Assembly: GCA_963770245.1 (NCBI GenBank)
Contig: CAVYOX010000012.1
Span: 62,001 to 126,000 of the forward strand
Source of the DNA: PALSA-270 sp963770245
GTDB lineage: Bacteria > Acidobacteriota > Terriglobia > Terriglobales > Acidobacteriaceae
DNA: 64,000 bases
Reading direction: 5' to 3'
Of this stretch, positions 27,644 to 36,565 are shown one piece after another; the stretch's first letter is position 1; each line of letters starts with the position of its first letter. The notes under the pieces were generated by a model. The model saw nothing but the letters and a program-made list of their open reading frames with translations, was not told where the DNA came from and made no database searches. The translations under genes were made by a program, and so were the position numbers.

Positions 27644-29881
27644 ATGATGAAGCGTGATGCGTTCTTGCTTTGCCAAGTTCTGCTGGTTGTTCTTCCAGTT
27701 CGTGCTCAGGAGCGGCGCCAGCAACCAGTCCAGCAGGTGGATCAATGGCATCTCCAGCACTATCCGTTCGACGACTCCAATCTGTCGACGGAAAAGCGAA
27801 TCGATAATCTGCTGTCATTGATGACGATCGACGAGAAGATCGATGGCTTGGGTACGCAGACCGGTGTGCCGCGCCTGGGAGTCCCCAATATCGGCAGTTC
27901 GGAAGGCATTCACGGCGTAGTACAACGCGAACCGAGATTTGGCCGCGAGCCGATCACAACGACCCAGTTCCCTCAACCACCAGGGATGGGCGAGTCGTGG
28001 GATCCGGACCTTGTTCGTGAAGCGGCGGGTGTGGAAGGCTATGAGGCTCGTTTCATCTCACAGACGCCGAAGTACAACCGGCAGATCCTGATGCAGTGGG
28101 GGCCGCAGTCGGACCTGGATCGCGATCCGCGCTGGGGCCGCAGCGAGGAAGTCTATGGCGAAGACCCCTTCCTGAACGGAACCATGGCTACCGCATTTGT
28201 GCACGGCCTGCAGGGCGACGATCCGAAATACTGGCAGGCTGCGGCGCTGCTAAAGCATTTTCTGGCAAACGAGAACGAGGACGAACGCAACAGCTCGTCT
28301 TCCAATTTCGACGAGAGGTTGTTTTGGGAATATTACTCGGTGCCGTTCCGGATGGCCTTTGTGGATGGCGGAGCCAGGGCCGTGATGGCCTCGTACAACG
28401 CATGGAACGGTACGCCGATGGCTGTCAATCCGATTCTGCGTAGCCTTGTGATCGACCAGTGGGGCGGGGATGTTGTTTCGAGCGACGGCGGAGCGGTCAA
28501 GCTGCTGGTGAACCCGCGGCATCTTTTCTCCAATCAGGAGAGCGCTGTCGTGGCGTGCTTGAAGGCTGGCATCAATCAGTATCTTGACGTATATCGGGAT
28601 GAATTGCATGCGGCTCTGAAGGACGGATCGATTAAAGAGGTCGACATCGACAATGCGCTGCGGCCTAAGTTCCGTATCGAGGTCAAGCTGGGCCTGCTTG
28701 ATCCACCGGATATGGTGCCGTACACCAGTATCCGAGATTCACCGGAACCATGGACGACTGAGAAGGATCGCGATGTTTCCCGCAAGATGGCGCTCGAGTC
28801 CGTGGTGCTGCTGAAAAACGAGAACCATTTCCTGCCGCTCGATCAGAGCACAATCAAATCCATCGCGGTGATCGGACCGCTGGCGGATGTCGTTCACTGG
28901 GACTGGTACGGCGGGACACCTCCGTACGCGATAACGCCTCTCAAGGGCATTCAGGATGAGGTGGGGTCGGAGGTGAAGGTGAATTTCGCGCCTTACGACA
29001 CGCCGGACGGCGAAGACGCTGCGATGAAGGCGGCGAGTGAATCGGACATTGCAGTCGTGGTTGTCGGAAATGACCCGACCTGCGGAGACCAGGCGCACCA
29101 GTGGTACAACTCGCCCACCGAAGGCGGCGGCATCACCCTTCCCTGCACCGTGCCAAGCGATGGGCGTGAGGGCCGCGACCGCGAGACGATCGACCTGTAT
29201 CAGGAGCAAATCATTAAGCAGGTCATGGTCAAGAACCCGAAGACTGTCGTGATTCTGGTCTCCAGCTTCCCGTTCGATATCAATTGGACGGAGGCGAACG
29301 TGCCTTCCATTCTGCAGATGGCCCAGTCTTCGCAGGATGAGGGCACGGCTCTGGCGAAGGTGCTGTTCGGCAAGTACAACCCAGGCGGGCATCTGGTGGA
29401 AACGTGGCCGGAGTCGGCCGATCAGCTTCCGCCACGGATGAACTACAACATTCGCGACGGTTACACCTACATGTACTTCAATGGAAAGCCGCTCTATCCT
29501 TTCGGATTCGGCTTGAGCTACACGACTTTCAAATTCTCCAACATCAAAAGCACCTCAGAGCGGCTGGCAAAAGACGGAAAGGTCACCGTCAGCGTGGACG
29601 TGATGAACACCGGCAACCGCGCGGGCGATGAAGTCGTCCAGCTTTACGTGAAACATCTGCACTCTGCTGTGCCGCGTCCCCGCCAGGAACTGGAAGGCTT
29701 CAAACGCGTAACCATCGACGCCGGACAGACGAAGAGGGTGGAGATTCCGCTGCCGGCTGCGCAGCTGGCCTACTGGGACCTAAAGACGGAAGCCTTTCGC
29801 GTCGAAACGGAGCCGGTAAGTCTTATGATCGGCGACTCTTCGGCAGATCTGCCGTTAACGACGACCATCCACGTGGAGTAG
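27644..29881 (+). CDS. Glycoside hydrolase family 3 (beta-glucosidase/xylosidase type)
   Basis: A 745-residue exported enzyme. Signal peptide FLLCQVLLVVLPVRAQ. The GH3 N-terminal barrel shows GSSEGIHGV, the R-D-P-R-W-G-R-S-E-E-V-Y-G-E-D-P strand, KHFLANENEDER, and the nucleophile in VVSSDGGAVK (about Asp281). The GH3 C domain (SVVLLKNENHFLPL..., IAVIGPLA) and a fibronectin-III-like domain (VSVDVMNTGNRAGDEVVQLYV) complete the standard architecture. It should release glucose or xylose from the non-reducing end of plant-type oligosaccharides in the periplasm. It stands alone, without a visible transporter. Confidence 0.93.
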   Translation: MMKRDAFLLCQVLLVVLPVRAQERRQQPVQQVDQWHLQHYPFDDSNLSTEKRIDNLLSLMTIDEKIDGLGTQTGVPRLGVPNIGSSEGIHGVVQREPRFGREPITTTQFPQPPGMGESWDPDLVREAAGVEGYEARFISQTPKYNRQILMQWGPQSDLDRDPRWGRSEEVYGEDPFLNGTMATAFVHGLQGDDPKYWQAAALLKHFLANENEDERNSSSSNFDERLFWEYYSVPFRMAFVDGGARAVMASYNAWNGTPMAVNPILRSLVIDQWGGDVVSSDGGAVKLLVNPRHLFSNQESAVVACLKAGINQYLDVYRDELHAALKDGSIKEVDIDNALRPKFRIEVKLGLLDPPDMVPYTSIRDSPEPWTTEKDRDVSRKMALESVVLLKNENHFLPLDQSTIKSIAVIGPLADVVHWDWYGGTPPYAITPLKGIQDEVGSEVKVNFAPYDTPDGEDAAMKAASESDIAVVVVGNDPTCGDQAHQWYNSPTEGGGITLPCTVPSDGREGRDRETIDLYQEQIIKQVMVKNPKTVVILVSSFPFDINWTEANVPSILQMAQSSQDEGTALAKVLFGKYNPGGHLVETWPESADQLPPRMNYNIRDGYTYMYFNGKPLYPFGFGLSYTTFKFSNIKSTSERLAKDGKVTVSVDVMNTGNRAGDEVVQLYVKHLHSAVPRPRQELEGFKRVTIDAGQTKRVEIPLPAAQLAYWDLKTEAFRVETEPVSLMIGDSSADLPLTTTIHVE

Positions 29882-30107
29882 AAAACCCGCTGACCAGAAA
29901 ACTAGCGACCTACCCCTCGGGATGGTGGAGGAGCGGAAATCCTCGTGGAGATCGGGTGGGTCGCAGGAGTACCCGCCGGCAAGGAGCTAAGAAGAGCGGC
30001 TAAGAAGTTTCGGAGATGCAGTCTGTGGTTGCATAGCCCTCCTGCAATCCTGACCCGACGTCACATCCTGAGGTAGGCTCGATAGCTTGAGGGGAGGCGG
30101 CCAGTCG

Positions 30108-30866
30108 ATGAACTCACGCGCAAAGGTGGCCCTGGTCACAGGTGCCGGAACCGGAATCGGGAAGCACGTTACGATCGCTCTGTTGCGAAAGGGGTATTCG
30201 GTGGTTCTTGCGGGACGACGCCGAGATCCCTTGGAAGCCATCGTTCACGAGACCAAGGAGCTTGGTTCCCAAACGTTGGTCGTGCCTATGGACGTGTGCG
30301 ACCCCTCGTCCGTCCGGCTTTTGTTCACTCAGGCGGAAGAGGTTTTTGGCCGGCTCGACCTGTTATTCAACAATGCAGGGATCGCCGCTCCTTCCACTCT
30401 GCTAGAAGACCTCACCTGCGAAGAATGGAAATCAGTCATCGACACCAACCTGACCGGCGCGTTCCTTTGTACACAGGAGGCATTCAAGCTCATGAAGTCT
30501 CAGGTGCCTCAGGGTGGACGCATTATCAACAACGGATCTATTTCTGCGCACACCCCCAGGCCGAACTCTGCACCCTACACGGCAGCGAAGCATGCCATTA
30601 CCGGCCTTACCAAATCGACCTCTTTGGATGGCCGGAAATACAACATCGCATGTGGCCAGATTGACATCGGTAACGCTGCCACGGCAATGGCGGAAGGAAT
30701 GCGATTTGGAGTTCTACAAGCCCACGGGTCAGTGGAGGTTGAACCGACCATGGACCCCCAGGAAGTTGCCCGTGCGGTCGTGTACATGGCAAGTCTGCCG
30801 CTGGACGCAAATGTCCTGTTCTTAACCATAATGGCGACAAAGATGCCTTTTGTTGGGCGGGGGTAG
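30108..30866 (+). CDS. Short-chain dehydrogenase/reductase
   Basis: A 252-residue classical SDR. ATG 30108 was preferred over a TTG at 30087; GGGGAGG lies upstream. Motifs: TGAGTGIGKH (11-20) for NAD(P), NNAG (88-91), catalytic Ser near 144-146 (NGSIS), Tyr157 and Lys161 (YTAAK). The arginine pair after the second strand (GRRRD) favours NADPH. Substrate is unknown. The catalytic centre is intact. Confidence 0.9.
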   Translation: MNSRAKVALVTGAGTGIGKHVTIALLRKGYSVVLAGRRRDPLEAIVHETKELGSQTLVVPMDVCDPSSVRLLFTQAEEVFGRLDLLFNNAGIAAPSTLLEDLTCEEWKSVIDTNLTGAFLCTQEAFKLMKSQVPQGGRIINNGSISAHTPRPNSAPYTAAKHAITGLTKSTSLDGRKYNIACGQIDIGNAATAMAEGMRFGVLQAHGSVEVEPTMDPQEVARAVVYMASLPLDANVLFLTIMATKMPFVGRG

Positions 30867-31046
30867 GATGCCGTCGAGAATCTCCGGGTGTTCCCATGGA
30901 AGTTTGTCGAACACCGGAACGTCCGGGCCTCCGCCTTGGCGTAGATAAGGCCTGCACAGAAATTCAAGGCCTCGATCGAACTATTCAGAGCAGCCCGATT
31001 CCGCACTTTCCTTCTGCTTTGACAACCCATCCCACACCTATGCTCT

Positions 31047-31616
31047 GTGGGAAGTTCTGCCCCCCTACCCCCGTTTAGCTTCCATTTCTTGTCGTCCCCG
31101 ACAGCTGTATACTTCACGGAGCGTGCGGGGAATCGATTGAAGGCAGCCGCGAAGGTCGCGCCGAAAGCATCGGCTGATGCCAAGAAGCAGCTCAACAGCT
31201 TCATCGAGAAATTCGAGCCGAAGAACCAGGCTTTGATTCGCGCCGTGCGCCAGGGGTTACGGAAGCGGTTGCCTACCGCGAACGAACTGGTATACGACAA
31301 CTACAACTTCTTCGTTGTGGGTTACTGCTCGACCGAACGTCCCTCCGATTCCATCCTCTCGATCGCTGCCGGAGCGAATGGAGTAGGCCTGTGCTTCATC
31401 CACGGCGCGAGTCTTCCCGATCCAAACAAGATACTGCTGGGCTCGGGTAAGCAAACTCGTTTCATCCGGATTGGATCGGCAGAGATGTTGTCCCGTCCTG
31501 AGGTCGAAGCGCTCATCGAGGCTGCCGTTGCTCAGGCCAAGGCGCCCCTGCCAGCGAGCGGCGGCGGCAGGCTCATCATCCGGTCAGTTTCGGCGAAGCA
31601 GAGGCCCCGCCGTTAG
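31047..31616 (+). CDS. DUF1801-like protein
   Basis: A protein of up to 189 residues; the family-like part begins near KKQLNSFIEKFEPKNQALIRA and continues RKRLPTANELVYDNYNFFVVG, LCFIHGASLPDP, GSGKQTRFIRIGS. The first 30 residues are not family-like, and a TTG at 31137 (LKAAAKVAPKA) is a plausible alternative start. YdhG/DUF1801 proteins are small cytoplasmic proteins of unclear function. The stop overlaps the convergent GNAT gene by four bases. Confidence 0.75.
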   Translation: MGSSAPLPPFSFHFLSSPTAVYFTERAGNRLKAAAKVAPKASADAKKQLNSFIEKFEPKNQALIRAVRQGLRKRLPTANELVYDNYNFFVVGYCSTERPSDSILSIAAGANGVGLCFIHGASLPDPNKILLGSGKQTRFIRIGSAEMLSRPEVEALIEAAVAQAKAPLPASGGGRLIIRSVSAKQRPRR

Positions 31617-32164
31617 TCGCGGCAGGAGCGGTCGAAGATGATCGCAGGGTGGCCCTTGTAAATCGTGCGTTGGTATTCTTGATATCCACATTTTTGCGCG
31701 ACACGAATGGAGGCAAGATTCTCCGGATGGATGATGCAGACAGTGCGCGCCGGCCCAAAGTGCGCTTCGCCCCAGGCGACAACTGCCTGAACCGCCTCCG
31801 TGCCATAGCCTTTGCCGTGTGCTCTCGAGACCAGTGCCCAGCCCAGTTCGGGCACGCCTTTGATCGACGGCACGATATCCCGCTTATAATCGGCGAATCC
31901 CAACTCGCCGATAAAATCACCCGTTTCCCTTTCCTCGATCACCCAATAGCCGAAGCCCATCAGCCGCCAGTGCCCGACGTAGCGCAAGAACCTGGTCCAC
32001 ACTTCCTCCTCTGAGAATGGCTTGCCTCCGATATGGCGTGTGACCGCAGGATCAGCCCACATCGCAGCGCAATCGACGAAATCATCCAGCCGATGGCCGC
32101 ATAGGGTGAGACGTTCGGTTTCGATGACCGGAACTTCTGGGGAGGAGTGAAACAAACTGGACAT
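31613..32164 (-). CDS. RimJ/RimL-like GNAT N-acetyltransferase
   Basis: A 183-residue acetyltransferase: VIETERLTLCGHRLDDF (typical RimJ/RimL start), GYWVIEERETGDFIGELGF, ELGWALVSRAHGKGYGTEAV (acetyl-CoA loop with R-x-H-G-K-G-Y-G-T) and HPENLASIRVAQKCGYQEYQ. It uses acetyl-CoA to acetylate an amine, perhaps a protein N-terminus or a small molecule. Convergent and 4-base-overlapping with the DUF1801-like gene. Confidence 0.9.
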   Translation of the reverse strand: MSSLFHSSPEVPVIETERLTLCGHRLDDFVDCAAMWADPAVTRHIGGKPFSEEEVWTRFLRYVGHWRLMGFGYWVIEERETGDFIGELGFADYKRDIVPSIKGVPELGWALVSRAHGKGYGTEAVQAVVAWGEAHFGPARTVCIIHPENLASIRVAQKCGYQEYQRTIYKGHPAIIFDRSCRD

Positions 32165-32299
32165 AGGAACCTTCTGACCTTCAGCTAAATGTAACAGTAT
32201 GCCAAACCAGATCCGAATAGGTTGGAGAGATCACTGGTGCACTTCTCGTTGGCTGATCCATGGAGTATGGTGCTTTACACACGGCCACATAGGACTGTG

Positions 32300-32992
32300 A
32301 TGGAGAGAAAGGCAAGTCTCAAGGTGCGCTCGATGCGGCGGTTGGCCATGGTTCTGACGGCCCTTGCCGCCGTCTTGTTTCTGTCCGCTGGTTCATCGCA
32401 CTTCTGGCAGGGATGGCTTTTTATAGTACTGCAATCAGGGTTCTGGATTTTCTTTTGCGTCGATTTCTTGAAGCATGATCCACAGCTGCTCGAGCGCCGT
32501 CTACAAAACAAAGAGACACAGCCGGAGCAGAAATTGTTCCAGACATTGTGGAGCACGATCACGATCCTCGCATTCATACTGGCCGGCTTGGATTTTCGGT
32601 TCGGCTGGACGCGCGGATGGGTAGGACAGGTGCCGCTGACGCTCGTGCTGGTTGCGCAGGCGACGGTGGTCGGCGGCTATTGCCTGGTTTTTTGGGTGAT
32701 GAAGACAAACACTTTTGCCGGCAGCACGATTCAAGTGGAGTCAAATCAAACCGTGATCTGTAGTGGTCCCTACGCGATTGTTCGGCACCCCATGTACTTC
32801 GGCATGGTTGTGGCCATGCTGGCTGCGCCGTTGGCACTGGCATCTTGCGTTACCGTGCCTGTATTCGCATCGATCGTACCGGTGCTGATATTTCGGCTGA
32901 CTCATGAAGAGCAAACTCTGCGCCGGGATCTGCCGGGCTACACGGACTACTGTGAGTGCACGCGTTTTCGGCTGGTGCCGTGGGCGTGGTAG
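32300..32992 (+). CDS. Isoprenylcysteine carboxyl methyltransferase-like membrane protein
   Basis: A 230-residue integral membrane protein with about five helices (MVLTALAAVLFLSAGSSHF, GWLFIVLQSGFWIFF, LWSTITILAFILAGLDF, VGQVPLTLVLVAQATVVGG, FGMVVAMLAAPLALASCV). The C-terminal block GPYAIVRHPMYFGM plus LxxRxxGYxxYxxxxRxRLxP-like end (YTDYCECTRFRLVPW) is the ICMT/PEMT S-adenosylmethionine-binding signature. ATG 32300 was chosen for the AGGA 8 bases upstream; other starts at 32222 and 32267 lengthen the N-terminus. Bacterial substrates are mostly unknown lipids. Confidence 0.85.
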   Translation: MERKASLKVRSMRRLAMVLTALAAVLFLSAGSSHFWQGWLFIVLQSGFWIFFCVDFLKHDPQLLERRLQNKETQPEQKLFQTLWSTITILAFILAGLDFRFGWTRGWVGQVPLTLVLVAQATVVGGYCLVFWVMKTNTFAGSTIQVESNQTVICSGPYAIVRHPMYFGMVVAMLAAPLALASCVTVPVFASIVPVLIFRLTHEEQTLRRDLPGYTDYCECTRFRLVPWAW

Positions 32993-33100
32993 GAAGCCCT
33001 CGGAGCCCAGGTCACGTCTTCCTCCAGAAAACAGTTAAGCGAGATGGTCCTGAGAGGATTCGTGTAAACTTTTGCGGATGAGCCTCTATCGGAGGAAACG

Positions 33101-33562
33101 ATGCATCGAGAGGACCAGTTCATCCCCGAATTGATCGTGCGGAACGGACCCGCTGCGCTCGATTTCTACAAGAGGGTCTTTGGCGCCGAGGAAGTTCACC
33201 GAATGATGAAACCGGACAGCGAGAAGCTCATACACGGCGAATTGACTCTGGACGGACACAAATTCTTCGTCTGCGACGAGTTTCCCGCGAGCGAAGGTGG
33301 AACCTGCAAATCACCGGAGATGCTGGGAGGAACCGGTGTGCGCATTACTCTCCTGGTTGACGATGCGGACGGGGTTGTTGAACGTGCGGTGGCTGCCGGT
33401 GCGCGGGTGACCATGCCCGTGCAGGACATGTTCTGGGGAGGACGTTACGGAAAGATCGTAGATCCTTTCGGCCACGAGTGGGGAATCAACCAACAGGTCA
33501 AAGAGCAGAGTCACGAAGAGACTCAGATCGCGGCCAACGAATTCTTTGCGAAACGCAAATAA
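33101..33562 (+). CDS. VOC family protein, PhnB-like
   Basis: A 153-residue protein with GGAGG five bases before ATG. The VOC/PhnB pattern is clear: LIVRNGPAALDFYKRVFGAEE, KLIHGELTLDGHKFFVCDEF, VRITLLVDDADGVVERAVAAGARV, DMFWGGRYGKIVDPFGHEWGI. Such small proteins act as dimers; function ranges from antibiotic binding to unknown. Its stop lies at the first copy of a direct repeat. Confidence 0.9.
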   Translation: MHREDQFIPELIVRNGPAALDFYKRVFGAEEVHRMMKPDSEKLIHGELTLDGHKFFVCDEFPASEGGTCKSPEMLGGTGVRITLLVDDADGVVERAVAAGARVTMPVQDMFWGGRYGKIVDPFGHEWGINQQVKEQSHEETQIAANEFFAKRK

Positions 33563-33600
33563 TCAGACCTTCCCAAGTCGGCAAGGACATCGGACAGGGC
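33557..33600 (+). repeat. Direct repeat, copy 1, before a lipoprotein gene
   Basis: A 24-base block starting AAATAATCAGACC (33557-33580) and a looser GGACAG block recur at 34317-34360. The two copies bracket the lipoprotein gene at 33808-34239, about 760 bases apart. Copy 1 includes the stop codon of the VOC gene. Confidence 0.75.
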
Positions 33601-33807
33601 AGCGGGGCTGGACAAATAGGAGCGATGGGGTTCCGAGCGAAATCGCCGGATTAGAGCCAACTGAGAAAGGAACCGGCTTTGTCGGCGAGCAGTACCAGGC
33701 GCGAGCCGTGGTCAGATAGTCCAGGCACACGCAAGCCACGGTAGGATTCTGTATCCTGAGACAACTTTTCGGCTGCCCCTGGCTTCGTATCCGGTAAGGA
33801 GAGCGTT

Positions 33808-34239
33808 ATGGAAAAGCGTGGCCTCGTTCTTTCCCTGATCGCTCTGTTTGTGGCTGCCTCGCTTACCTTGTCCTGCGGCGCAAGGTCGCAGAGTCAAGAT
33901 CCACTCCAATCCATCACGCTAAGTCCAGCAGCTGCCGACGCACAGGATTATCCCAACGGGCAGGTCCAGTTTATTGCCACCGGCTACTACATGAACCCGT
34001 CCCGAACGGTCACTCCGCTCTCCGCCACTTGGGGTACGTGTTACCAATTCGCGCCCACAAGTGCAATATCGGTCACCAGCACAGGATTGGCGCAATGTGC
34101 GAGCGGGGCGGTAGGCACATACTCGGTCTGGGCAAACGATCCCATGCCGCTCGCCCCCGGCGTTTATAGCTGTCCAGCAAGCACTGCCTGCGGCGGAGGA
34201 TGCACTATCCAGGCTACTGCGCATCTCACCTGCCCCTAG
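33808..34239 (+). CDS. Small lipoprotein with Ig-like domain
   Basis: A 143-residue exported protein behind AAGGAGAG. The signal peptide ends in a lipobox (SLTLSCGAR, Cys near 23), so it is probably lipid-anchored. The mature part (LQSITLSPAAADAQDYPNGQVQF...ATWGTC...ISVTSTGLAQC...GTYSVWA) is one bacterial Ig-like (BIG2-like) domain, with extra cysteines at the end (SCPASTACGGGC). Widespread in Acidobacteria; role unknown. Bracketed by direct repeats. Confidence 0.7.
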   Translation: MEKRGLVLSLIALFVAASLTLSCGARSQSQDPLQSITLSPAAADAQDYPNGQVQFIATGYYMNPSRTVTPLSATWGTCYQFAPTSAISVTSTGLAQCASGAVGTYSVWANDPMPLAPGVYSCPASTACGGGCTIQATAHLTCP

Positions 34240-34721
34240 GAGGTTTCGTCGCAAGCGGGCCAGCAGTTGACGTGAAATCGCCATAGCGCTCACTCACCTG
34301 GTTCGGCCGTTCCTCAAAATAATCAGACCTTCCCAAGTCGCCGACAGCAGCGGACAGTTGTCGTAATATGGCCTTTGGATCAGTTGACCGCGGCGCACCA
34401 CCCTTCACTTGGTGGGCGGTATGGTTTTCTATATTCTGCCCGGAATGGCGACTGGGTCTTTAAGTCCGACACATGCGCGGCACGCGAGAAACAGCTTCAT
34501 GGATGGATACTGAAAGAGGTTAAAGAATATCAAAGTTGATGTCCAGCATAAACGATATGCAGCAGCCAGAAGAACACCGGCTTGACAAATCTGCTTTGAA
34601 GGACTCATTTCAATGCGACGCTTCTTTATTCTGCCATTCGGCGCGCGTCCTCCGATGTTCTGCAGGATGAACTCGGATACAAAGAGGAGGGGTTGAACCG
34701 GGACCTGCAGCTGGTTAGGCG
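34240..34721. other. Intergenic region with repeat copy
   Basis: Holds the second direct-repeat copy. A 98-codon minus frame (34429-34725) ending against the next gene was not accepted because it has no family features or ribosome site. Confidence 0.45.
34317..34360 (+). repeat. Direct repeat, copy 2, after the lipoprotein gene
   Basis: Second copy of the block at 33557-33600: 24 identical bases at 34317-34340, then partial similarity. Confidence 0.75.
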
Positions 34722-35390
34722 TCAATCTATAATCTGCCAGCCGTTGTCAGTTTTCGTCACAGTGAGCGCAACCTTGGTGGGGCGGGCATGATAAAAGTCA
34801 GCGCCGTACTTCTGGATCAAGGTTTGGCGCTCCCAAGTATTGAAACTCTGCACCAGGGGGCCGGACGCCTCAAAAATCTCTCCCAATCGGTTGGGTTCCC
34901 ACTTCCAGCTGAACACAACCACGGCGCGGGTTGGAGATTGCATGGTGATGTTGGAGATCTCCGCCAACTTCCGCTCCGCAATCGGGACCTTGTAGGCCGT
35001 CGTACCGTCTTTCTCCTGTGTCTTCTGTACGCCAGTGATCTCTTGCAGCTGCTGCTCGCCTTGGGCAGTCAGCATGACCGGCGTTATCCGGCCTTTGTCT
35101 CTTCCCAATTTCAGCCAGCCCGCTTTCTCCAGAAGACGGTAGTTCGGGTCGCGTGGATGGACATTCACGTTGGCTGTCACCTGTCCCGTGTAAAACTGAG
35201 TCATAGCAGCGCCCTGTGTATGCAGCGCCGCCACCACCACGCCCGTGGCCTGCTCGCGGGTCAGAACCCGCATGCTCTGCCAAACGTAATATCCGACCAC
35301 GCCTACAACGGCCAGGATCGTCACCACAATCAGGAGCAGTGGGACAATACCCGATTGGTGCTTTTCCAGCTCAGTTTCCTGTTCGAACAT
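34722..35390 (-). CDS. Membrane-anchored protein of unknown function
   Basis: A 222-residue protein. ATG 35390 follows AGGAGG by eight bases; the open frame upstream is discarded. A single N-terminal membrane helix (IVPLLLIVVTILAVVGVVGYYVW) is followed by a periplasmic domain: REQATGVVVAALHTQGAAM, HPRDPNYRLLEKAGWLKLGR, a middle YKVPIAERKLAEISNITMQS, and VVVFSWKWEPNRLGEIF near the end. No catalytic signature. The pattern ERKLAEIxNI...R.VVVFxWKWxPN recurs in acidobacterial proteins that I cannot name. Single gene. Confidence 0.65.
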   Translation of the reverse strand: MFEQETELEKHQSGIVPLLLIVVTILAVVGVVGYYVWQSMRVLTREQATGVVVAALHTQGAAMTQFYTGQVTANVNVHPRDPNYRLLEKAGWLKLGRDKGRITPVMLTAQGEQQLQEITGVQKTQEKDGTTAYKVPIAERKLAEISNITMQSPTRAVVVFSWKWEPNRLGEIFEASGPLVQSFNTWERQTLIQKYGADFYHARPTKVALTVTKTDNGWQIID

Positions 35391-35997
35391 CGTTCTCACC
35401 TCCTTCTTCAGGACTCTCCGACGACCATCGCTTCCGGCGTGCCCCGGCAGCCGCCATTTGCCGCGTGGCGACTCCTCGAGGAATGCTGACGGAGCCCATT
35501 GGCCGTGCGCCAAAACCGTTTGAATTCTCGCGCAACCCACCTCGCAACCGAAAGGGCGAGAGTGGTAGCCCTCCGCCAAAGCAAACGCACCCGAGTTCTA
35601 TCCCAACCATCGACCGGGTCGCGGGTGTATTGAAGAGCTCCGCACGAACCATCGCGACGTTCGTCAACCGTGTAGGTCCTCCGACGGTGCGTGGTTTTAA
35701 CCGGAATCTCCTTTTTGGTTCAAAACTCGCCCTGATCATATACCCATCCCGCCGCTCGCCGGTAGTATGAAACAATTTTTCATCCGATCGCCCACTGCGA
35801 TACCAGCAGTAGCCAGCAGTAACGCGCATGCCCATCTCCGGTTGTGAGTTGCTCCAGCATAGGTCAATGGCTTGTCGAGTTCGCGGCAGGGAACGTCTGC
35901 CGCGTAGCACTTGAGGCGGTGGGGTTTTTGTTCCTTCGCTTCCCTTGCCTCGTCAAGACTGTCCCGGAGTCGCTGTTGTAAAACCGTTTTCGGCGCT
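35391..35997. other. Intergenic region with dispersed repeat
   Basis: Apart from the repeat at 35766-35836, no gene or RNA was recognised; longer open frames here lack family features. Confidence 0.45.
35766..35836 (-). repeat. Dispersed intergenic repeat, compact copy
   Basis: Matches the split copy at 11168-11380: TATGAAACAATTTTTCATCC near 35766-35785, then GATCGC-CC-CTGCG, then CAGCAGTAGCCAGCAGTAAC and GCGCATGC. On the minus strand it reads toward the membrane-anchored gene at 35390. Confidence 0.6.
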
Positions 35998-36420
35998 TCA
36001 CTTTCTAGCCGGTGATGCTCCGTCTTCGGCGCCAGCTGAAAGACCCAATTCCTTCACTTCCTCCTCATCATGGCCGAGCCAGTGTGCAACCTCATGCCAA
36101 ACCACGCGTTTGATTTCGGCTCGCAAATCTCCTTTTGAACACCGTAGAATTGGGCCGCGAAAAACAAATATTAAATCGGGGGCTAGCCGCAAAAGGTCGT
36201 GCCGTTGTTCAGTCCTATGTACGCCACTGTACAGTCCCAACAACTCAGTTCCACGGCGCCATTTCTCTCGGTTCGATATGTCCGCCAAAACGTCCTTAGG
36301 AGGCTCGTCAACCACTTGAATGCCGGGGAAATCTGGCAGGTCCCTGATCTTCTGCGGCAGGGTGCCGTATGCCCACTCCACAATCTCCTCAAAGGTTTCG
36401 GGATTTGTGGTGTCGGCCAT
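35998..36420 (-). CDS. Minimal zincin-like metallopeptidase
   Basis: A 140-residue protein of the small zinc-peptidase family (Pfam Zincin_1). The start at 36420 (MADTTNPETFEEIVEWAYG) fits family length. The zinc site H109-E-V-A-H113-x3-H117-D is complete (HExxHxxxH). The N-terminal part LPQKIRDLPDFPGIQVVDEPP is typical. Family members are cytoplasmic; substrates unknown. Divergent from the TolB/TPR kinase with a 145-base shared promoter region. Confidence 0.9.
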   Translation of the reverse strand: MADTTNPETFEEIVEWAYGTLPQKIRDLPDFPGIQVVDEPPKDVLADISNREKWRRGTELLGLYSGVHRTEQRHDLLRLAPDLIFVFRGPILRCSKGDLRAEIKRVVWHEVAHWLGHDEEEVKELGLSAGAEDGASPARK

Positions 36421-36565
36421 GAGTCCAACTTTACCACCAGCACAAGGCGACCTGGGCCGCCCGGCAGGTTTTGCTGGAAACATGCGCACTCTCCGGTTCG
36501 GCGAATGAGGTAACATTGGCGAAACTTTCGAGGGCACCGCGACGACTCCCGAACATTGGCAATTA

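Noticed and set aside
34429..34725. 98-codon minus frame
   Set aside because: No family features or ribosome site, and it overlaps the next gene's end.
35371..35910. 179-codon minus frame
   Set aside because: Runs through the dispersed repeat and the upstream region of the 35390 gene; no signature.
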